Assembly (NCBI GenBank): GCA_003194525.1
Contig: NBIV01000381.1
Span: 1 to 48,051 of the forward strand
Reading direction: 5' to 3'
DNA from: Gracilariopsis chorda
Taxonomy: Eukaryota; Rhodophyta; Florideophyceae; Gracilariales; Gracilariaceae
Length of the DNA: 48,051 bases
Shown here: piece after piece, positions 1 to 12,000 of the stretch
Numbering within the stretch: the first letter of the stretch is position 1
Layout: each line of letters opens with the position of its first letter
The notes under the pieces: generated by a model
What the model saw: only the letters and a program-made list of their open reading frames with translations
Databases searched by the model: none
What the model was told of the DNA's origin: nothing
Position numbers and translations under genes: made by a program

Positions 1-938
1 CTATAAATATAATGTAAGCTTTGTATTCAAGAAGGAAATCATGTGGGCCTTACCTAGAAGCTGAAAGTAGATCGTAGGAACAAAGCGTCGCGAAGATGTC
101 AGCTAACCGGAGACAAAGCGCAGAAGTAATTTAAACTCAGATGCCTTTCAGTATGTTAACTTGGCCAGTGTTTGAGGAGAGAGAGCAGTGCATCTGTTGG
201 CATACAAAGCTATCACAATTATCCGTTCGTTAAAGCCAAGCTCAGCGAGCGATCTTTATTGGGTTCGGCCTACGATGTTGGTAACAACCTCTTCGCTAGA
301 CCTGGGGTAAGAATCCCGGGTCTTCCAGATCTAAGAAGCTCTGTCACTTCCCCAACCAAAACGAGGGAAAAGGGGCGGAAGGGCTTAGAAGCAGCAGAGC
401 AAAGGAATGCGCTCTGCGAGTGACCTTGTTTTCCGCCTTCCTCGGCTCTCGGCGTCAACGCTCGATTGCTCCACCACGCACCAGTGCCAGCACACTGCCG
501 AGAGCCGAAACGTGTCGCATTCTCTGCTCCGGATAAACAAGCTTCTGCGTCCCTTGAAACTATAGAAACAAACTGTATACACCTTACAGGTCATGGCGCA
601 GATGGTACAAAGGTACATGATGGGGCCCAACATGTGCACCCACCGGCCTAGCGCAGACTTTTTACCGCCTCAGTTCTACGTAAAGGACGTGGAAGATACG
701 CACACATTGGCGGTGATGTGCCGCGTCTCGTCAGAAAATGAAGCGCAGTTTTTTTTGTCCACAACTCCTTGACTTGTGCTGTTTACGCGATGAATTATCA
801 AGTCAGCAGTTGGCATTGAGCCCTTCCATCCCCCAACATCCAGTTCGACAGTGAGTTTTCTCCTACGTCCTTCAAATATCTCTGCTGAGTAGATACGCTT
901 TTAAGCTGTAACAAGTTTGCACTTGTACATCGTCGAAA
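1..938. other. No gene recognised
   Basis: I see no supportable gene here. Short open frames overlap on both strands and none has a recognisable motif. The only clear structure is the hairpin at 298-323, listed separately. Confidence 0.5.
298..323. repeat. 9-bp hairpin
   Basis: AGACCTGGG (298-306) pairs with CCCGGGTCT (315-323) with one G-U pair, across an 8-nt loop. No tRNA or other RNA family fits around it. It may be chance. Confidence 0.4.
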
Positions 939-1734
939 GTGGACGGCGGTCTTGCCCGATACTTGATCATAGCCCACTATGAAAGGAAGGATCGAACCTT
1001 AAACAGGAATAGTCCCAGCTGGATAGGGGTCTGCTCGTACACCGCGGAGCTAGCAGCGTTCCGGCGAGCTCTATCCGAAATTGCTGTGAAAGTTTGCTGT
1101 GGCTGGAGAGGGACAATCAGATTTGCTACGGACTCGAAAAGCCTCGTTCAAGGCTTGCAAACGTCCCAACGACGCCAAACACGCCAGCTACAGGACATCT
1201 CGGAATGCATGACATTGATAACAAACTATTGCCAATGTCAAACGTTTGGATACCCGGACACTGCGGGTTACCACAAAACGAAGCCGCCGACGAACTTGCA
1301 AAGAAGAGCCTTGGTCTCCCCTAGCGCAGCAGCTCCGGAAAGAGATCGAATTTCTGGAAGTGAAACAGAGAGAACCGCGTCCGTCTTACTAGCACAGAGC
1401 CAGTAAGCGAAGTCCCAGATCACTATCAAAGGTATTGACTCTAAGGAGGGCGCATACTGCCCTGTTGCAAATATTTACAGGTCACGTTTCGACGCTACAT
1501 CCAGTCTCCACTTTTCTACACAACAGAAAATGTGTCTGCCCGCTCGGATGTGTGCTCAACATACTTAATAGTGTAGACCATTTCGTTCTTAGATGCCGCA
1601 GAAGAGCGGCATCCCGGCGTCGAGAGCTCCCGCCTCTCCGAGAGAGGCAGGGCTCTGACGCCGAATCAATAGTAAGGACATGGCCAGAAAAGCTGTCGGT
1701 TTATCTAGAGAGAGAGGGGTTCTTCTCAATGTAA
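939..1734 (+). pseudogene. Decayed 3' end of a LINE: RNase H domain plus Cys-rich tail
   Basis: This is the C-terminal end of a non-LTR retrotransposon ORF2, scattered over three reading frames. The first part (939 to about 1220) has the RNase H-like signatures YTAELAAFRRAL and FATDSKSL (the TDS core). The frame then shifts and gives NVWIPGHCGL followed by NEAADELAKKS, the typical end of the LINE RNase H (W-PGH-G-NE-AD). A third frame (1435-1734) gives LRRAHTALLQIFTGH, then a CPLGC ... DHFVLRC spacing, which is the Cys/His tail that follows RNase H in Tad1/I/Jockey-like elements. The order of motifs is correct, so this is one element broken by at least two frameshifts. The reverse transcriptase and endonuclease parts are absent, as expected for a 5'-truncated LINE copy. 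Clade assignment is uncertain. Confidence 0.75.
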
Positions 1735-1770
1735 CCCCTACCGTAGTCTTGGAATTAGAGACACGAGCTC

Positions 1771-1800
1771 ATATAAACAAACACACACACACACACATAA
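1771..1800. repeat. (AC)n microsatellite behind the LINE remnant
   Basis: An AC dinucleotide run of about 8 units lies at 1781-1796, some 45 bp after the LINE stop codon. It could be the simple-repeat 3' tail of the LINE copy, since many LINEs end in short tandem repeats rather than poly(A). Confidence 0.5.
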
Positions 1801-2123
1801 TGGGGAATATGACTGACTACTTTGACAAAAAGAAAGTAGTAACGGCCCTATTTTTTTATTACTATTGAAGGCTTTTGACTAGCACTTTGGGAGAAGTGTT
1901 GACTGGTGACTACATGCAGCAAAATAGTCAGTCATACATCGTTATGGGCCGGCATTGCGGTTCCTCAGGGGTCATTTCTGGCAAATCTCCATACGTACCT
2001 TTGATAGCCTTGTACCGTATCTCGAGTCGGGGAGACATTAGGCATTGTTCGATAACTCTACTTACGGGTCTACCCTTCGGTAATTACGAACGCAGCCGTT
2101 ACAGAGGTCTGGGGTTCTATTGA

Positions 2124-2166
2124 ATTGAACCAATCGGGAATGGAATCCATTCCGGATTGGTTTAAT
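2124..2166. repeat. 43-bp near-perfect palindrome
   Basis: The arms are 2124-2143 and 2147-2166 around the loop AAT. Pairing is complete except for a G/G mismatch (2136 against 2154) and one G-T wobble (2127/2163). The inner arm is GGAATGG/CCATTCC and the outer arm AACCAATC/GATTGGTT. The DNA around it shows no gene. It could be a relic of a palindromic MITE or a cruciform-forming site. Confidence 0.7.
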
Positions 2167-2701
2167 GGTTTTATTGTTTGGCTCTAGCTGGCGTTTCGTT
2201 TTTCAGGATTTTTTGAATTTTCTCTAGAGGGGTACAGATTGAAGACAATGATTCCTGTGCATTCCTGCTGTAAGCACGAGTCTGACATTCATGTCGACTT
2301 CAAACCAGACATCTACCCTCGTCGTCATCAAGAAAAGGGTTAACTCTTTTATCTACCTCGTAGAGCTTACTACGTGAAATGTCAGCAGTTCGTTAGGTAC
2401 AAACTATCTCCTCCCCAGAACGTGCCCCTCCGCATTCTCTGCAAACAACGGCAACAAAGCCACCACCGCCATCCGCCTCACGTCGGAGGCACGGAATCAT
2501 CTCAGAAAGAGAGATTGGCTGCAGGACTTCCACGTGGACTCGGGGATAGACCGCTCAAAATGCGCGCCGTAGCACGCGCTGCGATTGGCTAATCTTAGAA
2601 GGGACGCCGACGCGTGACGCACGCGATTGCTGTAAAGCGCGGTCTTTCAGTGCTTTTGATGAGCGCTGCCTCTTAAGCGAACGCGTACCGCCCTCGTACC
2701 A
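2167..2701. other. No gene recognised
   Basis: A short ORF (2374-2592) has no family resemblance. I see no other structure. Confidence 0.4.
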
Positions 2702-3364
2702 TTGCCGCCGTCCTCCTCCCGCTGTCATCATCCCACCTCTTCCCACGATGTGTCCAGATGCTCCACCAAGCGTCACCGCTCACACCGCCCTACCTTTCCA
2801 GAGCGCCCAAGCCGCCCAAGCCGCCCAGGCCACCAAGCCGCCCAGGCCGCTCAAGCCGCTCAAGCCGCTCAAGCCCCCAAGCACTCCAAGCACCCCAAGC
2901 CCCAAGCACTCCAAGCACCTCAAGCCCCCCAAGCCCCACAAAGCCCCCAATCCGCACAAAACGCACAAACCGCCATTGCATCGCTGATCAACGCTCGCAT
3001 TGCCCAATATTTACCCCTCGACAAGTTTTTCTACCCCGGAAGAGTCATCTTCGCCTTCCGCAACAACCGCTATATCGTTCTTAACAATGATAGGAAGCAA
3101 GAAACGGTCTCACCTTCTGTCGAGCGTTTTCGTATCCGGAGCGCTCTTCCAACACAAAATTCTTTCACAGTACACACTCCTCTCTCCCTTACTCACATAC
3201 CACCGCTCTTCCCGCCCCGCAAACGATACTGTCGAAGGTATTGGCGTTCGAAACGCTCGAGAACACACTGCTCGCCCTCTCCGAAGAAACATTCTCACGA
3301 TTTGTGTGTGTCCGTCACGGAGGAATCTAGACAACCAGAGAAGAATTTGGGTTTGATCCCTTAG
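2702..3364 (+). pseudogene. Possible broken ORF with Ala-Gln / Pro-Lys repeats
   Basis: One frame is open for 220 codons but has no ATG at its beginning. The nearest upstream-side ATG (2748) lies in another frame and stops at 2987. The open frame carries a degenerate Ala-Ala-Gln repeat (from about 2808), then a non-repetitive part beginning IASLINARIAQYLPLDKFF that looks like ordinary protein. Near 3185-3337 a different frame gives LSKVLAFETLENTLLALSEE and ends at a stop, which looks more protein-like than the first frame there. This suggests a real protein with one frameshift, or two exons. I recognise no family. Because the 9-bp repeat is open in several frames on both strands, open length alone is weak evidence. 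Confidence 0.25.
2798..2965. repeat. Degenerate 9-bp minisatellite (GCCCAAGCC-like)
   Basis: About 18 diverged copies of a 9-bp unit, GCCCAAGCC or GCTCAAGCC, drift into CCCCAAGCA/CTCCAAGCA variants. The period is a multiple of three and the unit has no stop codon in any frame, so long ORFs arise on both strands. All translate as Pro-, Ala-, Lys- or Leu/Gly-rich repeats. Confidence 0.8.
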
Positions 3365-3687
3365 TATACTCCTTTGGCTTTTGTACATTACACATGCTTA
3401 CGACAGAAATGTGTGCTCTCTTTAGCAGAATATGCAAACTGGTAAACTTCATGTTGCGTAATCTACCCTAGCGTTGTTTTCCATTCCGATCCAACCTTGT
3501 CCAAAGTTCAATCTTTTGGTTATGCTCAGGTCCGTTGTACCTTCCCCTAGATTAACAAGAGAGAGTGTGTGTTTTTTGACCGAGTTCCTAATTCCATGAC
3601 AGCCGTAGGGCTGATCTAGGAGGAACCCCTCATTGTCTAATCAGACCAGCAACTTTGATTGCTCATGTTCTAACTATTGCTTGGACG
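3365..3687. other. No gene recognised
   Basis: I see no supportable feature here beyond a weak 5-bp inverted repeat near 3600. Confidence 0.4.
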
Positions 3688-4080
3688 TTAAAGCCTGCTT
3701 TTCCACAAGGGGAGGCCGCTCTTTCCGTCGTAATGTTGCTCTATAGCGACATCGTGGAAATAAGTGATCAACAGTGTGTTGTGTGTTGAGTCAGATTCCG
3801 AGCGGACAAGATATTCTTTTTGTGGAGGCATGTAGACATCGGATGTATGGTTGAAAAATGCCTGGTAAACAGCTGCTCCAGAGTTGTTTGTGCTCTTCGT
3901 AGAGATATATTCCCAACCACGGCTGTGGATCTTCAGTTGTTGGCTCAGCACTTGAAAAGCGGACATGAATCCCTTGCCTATCCTCCAAGAAATCGATCTT
4001 TCTCTCCAGCTGCAGTTGGGTAGGCATGCCAAGGCTTTTCTCCGATGCAACATTTTCAATAATTCATGGGTTTGGCACAT
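3688..4080 (-). CDS. Weak hypothetical ORF, unknown
   Basis: A 130-codon frame on the minus strand starts with an ATG and has a mixed, protein-like composition, for example AVYQAFFNHTSDVYMPPQ. An overlapping minus-strand frame (3791-4027) begins QLQLERKIDFLEDRQ and also looks protein-like, so a frameshift near 3960 may have split one older frame. There is no recognisable domain. It could be a decayed exon or chance. Confidence 0.15.
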   Translation of the reverse strand: MCQTHELLKMLHRRKALACLPNCSWRERSISWRIGKGFMSAFQVLSQQLKIHSRGWEYISTKSTNNSGAAVYQAFFNHTSDVYMPPQKEYLVRSESDSTHNTLLITYFHDVAIEQHYDGKSGLPLWKSRL

Positions 4081-4716
4081 TTTCCCTCAGTTCTGTCTCT
4101 ACTACCTCCTGAATCTAGACCCATCACCTTCTGCTACTTTTCATTTCGTTTTGTTATGCACTATCGCGAAACTCGTCCTACCTTCAGAGCAGTTGTACGC
4201 ATGTGTTGGTCTGAAAAGGGCTGCGAAAGATCCTACAAATCTTCGCATCCGTCCCAGTTAAGAGGGTATAGCTGATATGTCTACTCCGCTCCTTGTGCTT
4301 GTTGACGGCTCTGTTCTTGTTGAAACATGTTCTCTGTTCAGAAACTGCATCCCGTACACTCAAGCTCCAGGGCTGCACCAGCACCGTGGCTGCTAGGGAA
4401 CCAAGAACCGCATGTGTTGCTGTCTACTACCACCATGTCTTGTGTGCAAAGATCGGTGACCCAAGTTTCGGCCTTATGTTGGGAAGGTGCGTATACGTTC
4501 GAAAGTCGTAGGACGGCTCTCACTGTCTCACTGTGGCATGAACTGTGTATATTCCCGGACTAATATGTTTTGCCTCAACGACACAAGCCGCGAGGCCGCG
4601 TCGCCTGTAGATAGCCGCTCCCCCTCCCGTTCATTTACCATGTCGTTGTGCTGCTGTCGATCGCATCTTCCTACCACTGTATATTCTTGTATGGCGTTCC
4701 CAATTGTACTTTTTTA

Positions 4717-4986
4717 TTAGAGCGCAGTGACTGCTGGCATCGAGAGACTCACCGAAGGACTTGAAAGTACTTGTCGTTCTTCTTCGGGATGATTAGAGCG
4801 GACTGGTTGTTGGACGTACACCTCACGGGTTTTTACGCCCTGTGCTTCCGGATCTATGTCTACCGCCTCTCGTGGTTGAATTGTGAAGTTTTTGGGTTCG
4901 TAATGTTTAACAGCCCCATCTAACAACGGTTTGCTTGGCCCCAGCACATTCGAACTGCTGCTGGTAGTTTTCTTCCGCAACGTCAT
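4717..4986 (-). CDS. Weak hypothetical ORF, unknown
   Basis: An 89-codon frame starts with ATG at 4986 (minus strand). It has a polar composition with no hydrophobic segment and no motif I recognise. It lies on the same strand as the 3688-4080 frame and could be an upstream exon of the same old gene. No splice signal can be chosen with confidence. Confidence 0.15.
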   Translation of the reverse strand: MTLRKKTTSSSSNVLGPSKPLLDGAVKHYEPKNFTIQPREAVDIDPEAQGVKTREVYVQQPVRSNHPEEERQVLSSPSVSLSMPAVTAL

Positions 4987-7900
4987 ACGGTATAATACTG
5001 AAAGAATAGCTTGGTATATTCCTTAGCCTTTGGTGAAACTTTCAAGCAATAACAACAGAGCTAGCGACCGTGCTTTACGTCCTACTATTGAAATATTAGC
5101 AAAGAAATCTGACAGGTTCACTTACCCCAACAACATGACATAGAAGTTGCAGAAAGCAGAAAGGCCTTCAGAGTTCATTACTTCGCAGAGGAATCGTTGT
5201 TGGGCGTCAGGATTAAGAGTTAAACGTATATTTTTACCACATTGGCTTCTACGTAGAGTATGAACACATATATAGGGAACATGCGGTCTCTGACATAGAG
5301 GATAAAAACCCGAAAACTAAGTGTCACGCAACCTATCACATCGCCGAGGTCTTCTCCTCCTTCGACCTTGCTCCGACTCCTTGATGTCCACCGTCAACTT
5401 GCACTGCACGAAAGCCCTTCTTTCAGAAATAGCCGATACTACACCGCGAACTGTTATGTCCATTAGAAACTTCACTGAAACTTCCTAGACACTCTCGTAT
5501 CGAACAATATCCGGTCTCCATGGGACTAAACAAGAACTTACTTTGCCTCATCGAAGGACGCTATCATCCATGCAGTGGATGTAGATCTGCACATTACATT
5601 TGAAATGTTCACCTCGTTTATCATATTGAAACATCCTTTCATGGTTTTCGAAACAAGCAATGTCTACCATGTCTCCTCTCCCGATCTGTAGCGCCAGCCG
5701 ATGCAAAAGGATCCTTCCTACAGAAAACTGCACCGCAGAAGATTCATTCCTGTTCGAGGTCGTTCGGTGGATGGTTGGCTCACCAAGACGCCATTTAGGA
5801 AGCTAACGAGTTTTCAAGCTTGCCACTCGAGATAAGCAGGGCTCTGCGTATTCCAAGCAGTCCATGGACGTTGAACAGGAACGTGACTGCTCCCAAATGA
5901 ACAGACTCTCACTAAAATACACTTCTCAGTTTCACTTCACCAAAGTGCTTCGTCCATGTAAACACATTCAAGACCTGGGTCTGTCGGAGACTGCCCATCG
6001 TTAATAATCGCCCCTTCTGAAAGGGATTGGGTTTTCAATTCGAGCCCAAATTGCCACAGAAAAGCCGTCGATCCCTGTACGTTGTAAACGTATGGCGTAG
6101 AGTGTTGAATGAGCTCTACACGCTATACTGGGAGTTCTCGCACGCGAACGTTGTCCGTCGGGCGCCTACATCGCCCGCGATCGTCGGGTCGCCGTTGGCG
6201 TCTTGCAGCACAAGCGTTTACGCTTCCATCGCTCGCGCATCGGTTGGAGTCCAGAAGCACAGAGCCAGACGCCAAAACGACCCTTTAGCTTCGCGCCTCT
6301 CCTCTTCCTGACGGTTGTGCTGCGCATGTACGGCACGCGCGTCGCATGCCGAGTTCTTCACATGGCTCCAGATGGGCACACGCCACCGCCGCCCCAAATA
6401 TTTTACAATAACGGGCAATTGCTCAAACAGCCACTTGCTGTACGTAACTCGCCAAGAGCTGGGCGCAAGTGCACCGCTCTTCAGTCCTTCCCTAGCTAGC
6501 AACCAGAAAAGGAACGAGTCCGCCAGCGTCGCTACGATCGAGCATCGTCGGAAACGCTTCGACACAAGACACAAAGATGAAGGGTTAAACCCTTACCCTC
6601 CGCTGTCCTTGGCCACCATGTAACAATGTACTGTACACCAATCGCTTTCGCGTACCATTCGCAATTCACATTACGAACGGTACAAAGGATAACGTTTCCC
6701 TTGGGGAAAGTCTAGCAGAAACGTTGGACGAAGGTTAGAAGTTAGCCCTGAAGAATATATGCGATTGCTTCCCGTTGATGCTGGAAATAAGAGCAGCATC
6801 CAAAAGAGATAGAACAAATGAAGATAATATAAAATAAACCTTATAACAGAGATTTCATGGCACATTTTCTAGCCATGGGAGCAGAGGTTCAATTGTTTCC
6901 ATCCTTAGGAACAAGTTCGTGCAAAAAGAGGATATAATACGTATGATGGAATTGCTCAGTTTTGGTCTTGGATTGTTTCTAGCCTCTCTCAAACTTCCAC
7001 TCATGTTTAAGTTTAGCGGAATGCGGTACTCCATATTTGCAACATTAAAGTCTGAGGGTCCCTCCAAAGTTAACACTTTTGCTTTGAAATCATGGGTGAC
7101 CGTCTTGCAATAGAATCACCGAAGTACTCCAATGGATTGATGTTGAAAGTGTACAGAACGACACACTTGCTACCGATCCAAAACGCTGCTTATGACGTAT
7201 GTGCAGACACACGACCGAGATTTCGCCAGAGCCCCGATAAGGGCCTCAGACAAGGCGTCTTACTCGGCGCATCGGCAACAGAACACCGGTGTTAACACGG
7301 AGAAGCAACATTCTCACTGAGATTAGATCAAGGCCCGCACGTATAACTTCTACTCTATCAGCGACAGGGGCCGCCCCTTCTACATTATTGTACACGATTG
7401 TAGAGGAATTACCATGAATTCATCACTTGCAGCCAGGCCTGGAGCATGATGCCTACAATGGCACAAGGAAATGACAGGAGTTTAATGGAATAATTGGTAT
7501 CGCAACGTAGGCAAAAGGTGACCAATGGCTTGGTTCCTCGAGGACTGAGTGCGTACTACCCAATAAGGTCATAATGAGTTGGGAAGCCATTTACTAGCAC
7601 CAACGACGATCAAGCCGTGGCCGCGAGTGCTGACCCGGGCAGAAAAAGGGAAATCTGATAAGCATATGAGAATCTACTACCTCCTTGACTGACAGAGTTG
7701 TCTCCTAATATTCGTGCCCGCAACAAGACGCGGCAACCGGGTACTGAAGTACCAGCGGCCACAGTAGTTACTATTCTAACTATTCAAAACAGAGTTACAA
7801 ATATTAATTACAACAATCACAAAATGGGACTGCCTACATTAGCTGGGCCACTGGCCGGTGCTTTAGGTATGAACCGTACCTTCAGCCCTTCCAGAGGGTA

Positions 7901-8586
7901 GTGCGAGACCTAAATAACCCCATTCTCAGAATTGCAGCGTTCCCGCGCACAATATGGTCAGTTAAGCATCTTTCTTGCTCAAAATAACGCGCTTCGTAGT
8001 AGAAATCACGCCTCTGGGTAACACTGATATCGCCCACGGAGGGGTTCTAGCGCTACGGGTCACGCCAACTTCTCACCTTTGAGCTTGGAGCTTCTCTTTC
8101 CCATGGCAAAAAAGCCGCCCTAGGGAATGACAGTATTGCTCGTTTAAGTTATGTCCAAGACCAACCTCTTAGGGTAATTCGCTCCTTCTCAGAACCGGAA
8201 AGCAATGATGTTTCCAGTAAAATGGCATTGCCTCATAGATATGTAGAGCCTTACGCTACTTTCTTCATCTAATGAAGGTGTCTTTTCTTTGGTCTGAGCA
8301 ATACTCGAGATGCCACACGGCTTCTAGTAACCTTATAAGCTCTGTGCAGTTCTTTGATCGCAATGGGACCTCCTCGAAACCCTCATGGGCTCTTTGTCGT
8401 AGATTATGTTGCGCTGCAGCAAAATGCTGCATTAAGAAGAACATCAGGATATTTTACTATATCCTGTTTGGCGCATATCCGTGGCTTTCCACGTCGGACA
8501 ATGAGGCTTGGCTGCGCAAGAAGTCTAATCGAACCTCAAGGTCTGTTCATCGCCTTTTAGACTGCCGCATGGGTGGATAGCCACGG
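4987..8586. other. No gene recognised
   Basis: About 3.6 kb with only short overlapping open frames. Frames at 6027-6311 and 6218-6574 sit in a more GC-rich patch (about 6090-6560) that may be old coding sequence, but no motif could be secured. The rest is AT-richer and looks noncoding. Confidence 0.4.
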
Positions 8587-8613
8587 GTGGAGTTCCTCAG
8601 AGAGGAACTCCAC
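8587..8613. repeat. Perfect 12-bp hairpin, 3-nt loop
   Basis: GTGGAGTTCCTC (8587-8598), loop AGA, GAGGAACTCCAC (8602-8613). All 12 pairs are Watson-Crick. It directly follows the stop of a short open frame (8272-8580) that I do not trust as a gene. A stem this long with a 3-nt loop is unlikely by chance at any one place. It could be a transposon end or a structured transcript end. Confidence 0.8.
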
Positions 8614-11559
8614 TTCCAACCAGGATGTAAGAGACAGTTGAACAGCTAAGTAGACTACGTCTGAAGAACAGTATAAGTAGGAAAATTTCGGAAAGAAGAC
8701 AGTAGAGTCGGAGTTAGGTAGACAAGTGGCTTCCGGAGCGATGGCGGAGCCAAGATCGCGAATGTATAGCGAAAGGAGAAAGAATACGCTCTGATCCTGA
8801 TGCCGAAGGCGGCGTCAGACCTGCGAGGTCATCTGTCGCATTGAGCAGTGCAGGCTCCTTTCACATATTTAATCTGCAGGGCAAACTTTACGCAAAGTAA
8901 GTACAATGGTGTATTCGGTAGCTCGCTTGCTGTTGTTCACTGTAAATGCAGCAAGCCCTATCACTCTGGTCGTACGTGAGTGCAACCACATCATGTTCTA
9001 CTTAATCTCTTCACAACAGCGACTCTCCAACATCACCGATAGTTCACCATACCAGACCCTTAGCTTCTTCAATCCGTCTGCACTAGCTTTTATTGCAGAT
9101 GATTCCATCGTATGGCCCCACTACCACTCTCACCGTTCGCAACTTCATGACAGCAGCTGACATTCTCTTCACAAAAAAACACGGCAGCTGCAACATCAGT
9201 ACGTCTGATATCTCTGTAGCCAAGTTAAGCATAGTATTGAGCTAGATGCGCAACATAGTATCCGTCATACAAATCTTCATTCACAAGCTCCAAGTTGTCT
9301 CACACTAGCTGCGACTCTGTTCGTTTTCTGGGCGCCTCTCTGAAACAAACCTCAATAATTGTTGACAGAACGAGAGTTTGGGCAGTTCGGCACGACGGCA
9401 CAATCTACACAGAGAAGCAAGATGGAAAGCTTGAAAAGCAGTTCAAATCTTTTGCTCAACGAAGAGTGGTACGAATTCATTGACATAATTTGACGTTAGT
9501 TGGGGCCACCCAGCTCTACCGTCGATATGTTCAATTATAAAAAAGAACATTTCTCATGGATACGCGAAAGAGTCGAGAGAAGCTTTTCAGTGCTCTTCCA
9601 TGGAATTGAGCCATACCAGTTTTTGACGTAAGAGCAGTGCAGATGAGAGCCTGAATACAACATAGAGAGTCGTAAACCACATCGAACAAAAAGATAGTAA
9701 CGAAAAGATAGAGATAAAGCCCTGCGGCTCCCATTGATGCCATGTTTTCAGAAAAGAAGGACTGCAGAGCCAATCAGAAGTTTCCCCCGCAGTTAGAAAG
9801 GAAAGAAAAGTAGAACCATGCGGTAACAGATCAAGCTTACTATGGGCTTGTAAAAGGTATCAGCAGAGAGGAAGTTGTACTAAAATTGAAGACACACCCA
9901 AGTGTTGGAACAAAATCATGATCCCAGGAGCAGAAATGAAGTTACTCAGATAACGAAGAAGTGAGATGTCGAAGAGTGTAGAGAGTAAATTGACTACACC
10001 ATTCTAAGCTTCTCTCAAACGGAGGCCCCAATGCAGCGATGTTATTGGTGCCACAAAGGCAAAGATCCAAAAGGAAGCAGAAATCCGTCTGACACGGATT
10101 CGAAAGCTCTATTGCACAGACATAGAACTGAAAGGCATGAACAAATTCCATGGCCAGATCATGTTTACGATCTTCAAAATGTGATATGCGCGGATGGTGG
10201 GAGCTGCCAAAAACGAACGATAGAGCTGCAAACGAGAAGGAAGTGGAGGACCACAGCGGCTTGAGGACAGAGCAGCATTTTGAGAGGCGGAAGGGAGTGT
10301 GCTTTACAGCTCGTGCAACGTGTCAATGTAGAATGCTGGCGTAGTTTTGTTTGTTATACATCTCGTATACTCGATATGGATGTTTCGTCAGTAGTTACTT
10401 GCCTGGCATTCCACCCTCCATCAGACTACATGTTAACATAATTATGGTAACCTGCATCACTCAATGGAAATCTCAGACTTGAGATGCATCGCCAAGCAAT
10501 GCTAATCTTAACCACAATCTACGCAAATAGTTCTAACAGGCGCCATCTTTTGGGGATCAACAACGTAAATGAGATCTTTTGCGCGATATTTGGAGTATTT
10601 TTGGATATGCGTGTGGTGTTAAGATGTTTGTATTACCGAGTGAAAACGTAGGTAATGCTGTTTCTGAGTGGAGAATCTTGTGACGCTTTGACTACTGCCG
10701 TTGTAAATCTGAGTCCCTACCTTCATGTTGTTGTGGACGGGGCAGCAAAAGCTTTACAAAGTGATAAGTAGAGAAAGCCTGATTTCTCTAGTAGAAAGGC
10801 CAGGATGTGCGTGCGTTTCTTGTTTGAATCCCGGCAACGGTGAACCTGCGGTGCACCCCGTCTAGGCTAGGACGGATGCTGGATGGGGTCTCTTTCTTTC
10901 AATTGGAGTCTCAGCAATCAAGGAAGCCTCAAGGCATATATTTGTTGAAATGTCTAAGCATACACGCTCCGAGGATGGCGATCCTCAATAGTTGAGGAGA
11001 ATTGTACTATAGGGCTAGGCAGTAGACCTAGAAACAGCATAGGGCAGTTCTTAATTGTGACGTCACCGGATCTCCTTTTGAGCCGACACTGTCTAGTTTT
11101 GGCGCGATGCGTGCCTCTGGTGATTCCAATGGCCGTACTGGCGTGGCTTAAGACGTGTTTTTAATCAATGACTTTGGTGACCCTCGAACGCCGAAATTAC
11201 AAAAGAGAGTTAAAGAGAGGGTCAGCACGCGTGGGTGTAACGTCTATGACGGCTTCTCTAAGGAAGCTGGTGTTCGTAGTATGGCATTGCGGTGCAAGGA
11301 CCAAGCACTATTAACTGAAGCGTGGTAAAACTGGTCTCAGGGACTTTCCTGGTACGAGGCCTGCCAAATGCTCCAAGAGAGCGCCAGGTGACGGCTGGTT
11401 TTATTTAAGGACGCGCACAGTCGGGAGAAGCCCTACGTAAAAGCGCAAATTTGTGCCTCGGGATAAAGTGACCCTCGGAGTGGTCTGGATTAGGCGCTCG
11501 ACGAGGTTAGGGACCAGCTAAAACAACAACACCAACTGTTTGTGGGCAACTTTGCGCTC
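8614..11559. other. No gene recognised
   Basis: About 2.9 kb of unassigned DNA. An ATG-started 77-codon frame at 10031-10264 begins with a CxxC pair (CYWCHKGK) and has two further cysteines, but no known zinc-binding spacing. Another open frame at 9531-9773 (minus) is merely hydrophobic. Neither is supported as a gene. Confidence 0.4.
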
Positions 11560-11861
11560 AACTCAAATGCAGTCGCTACCAATCCCTGGAACTATTCAGG
11601 GCAGAATTTAGCCAGCGGGTGGCCGAATATTGTGGAGAGCTCAAGTAGATCAAAGTTGCGCTGCCTAACGCTTTGCGGAAGGAGACTGACGGAATTCCCA
11701 AAGTGGGAGACGTTGGTGCTATCCTGCTGCAAGTTAAAAACGGGACCTATCCCGTAGTCGAACGCGTTTGCAGAGGTTTATTGCTCCTTGCAATGCATAT
11801 GTGCAGAGATACGGCATCGCGGCGGACGTGCTTGATATATGAATTGGAGTTCAATTACTAG
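11560..11861 (+). pseudogene. Possible C-terminal tail of an old retroelement polyprotein
   Basis: A frame through about 11600-11670 reads LFRAEFSQRVAEYCGEL, stops once, then continues as PKVGDVGAILLQVKNGTYPV. This resembles the post-integrase end of BEL/Pao-type polyproteins (a Trp/Phe-Tyr-Leu region, then VGDVVLV). The resemblance is short and the frame is interrupted, so this is an inference only. If correct, the DNA into which chromovirus copy 1 inserted at 12001 was itself an old retroelement. Confidence 0.25.
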
Positions 11862-12000
11862 ACGCTGAGGTTACTTGCACATTTTAATGGATATCGGTTT
11901 ACTTGTCACTTCGGCACACTTAGCACGCGTGTAAGAGGTGGTTGTACCTATTATTTAGGAATGGCTATATTCTATTTATCAAATTTAACACAGCTGCCCG

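Noticed and set aside
6027..6311. Frame with LYTLYWEFSHANVVRRAPTSPAIVG, faintly like the end of an IS1-type or DDE transposase
   Set aside because: The match is a few residues from memory, with no catalytic motif upstream. Not enough to call.
6585..6597. GGGTTAAACCC inverted repeat as a telomere-like signal
   Set aside because: A single short palindrome. No tandem telomeric units nearby.
10825..10845. TTTGAATCCCGGC, similar to a tRNA B box/T-loop
   Set aside because: No acceptor, D or anticodon stem can be built around it, and the T-stem does not pair.
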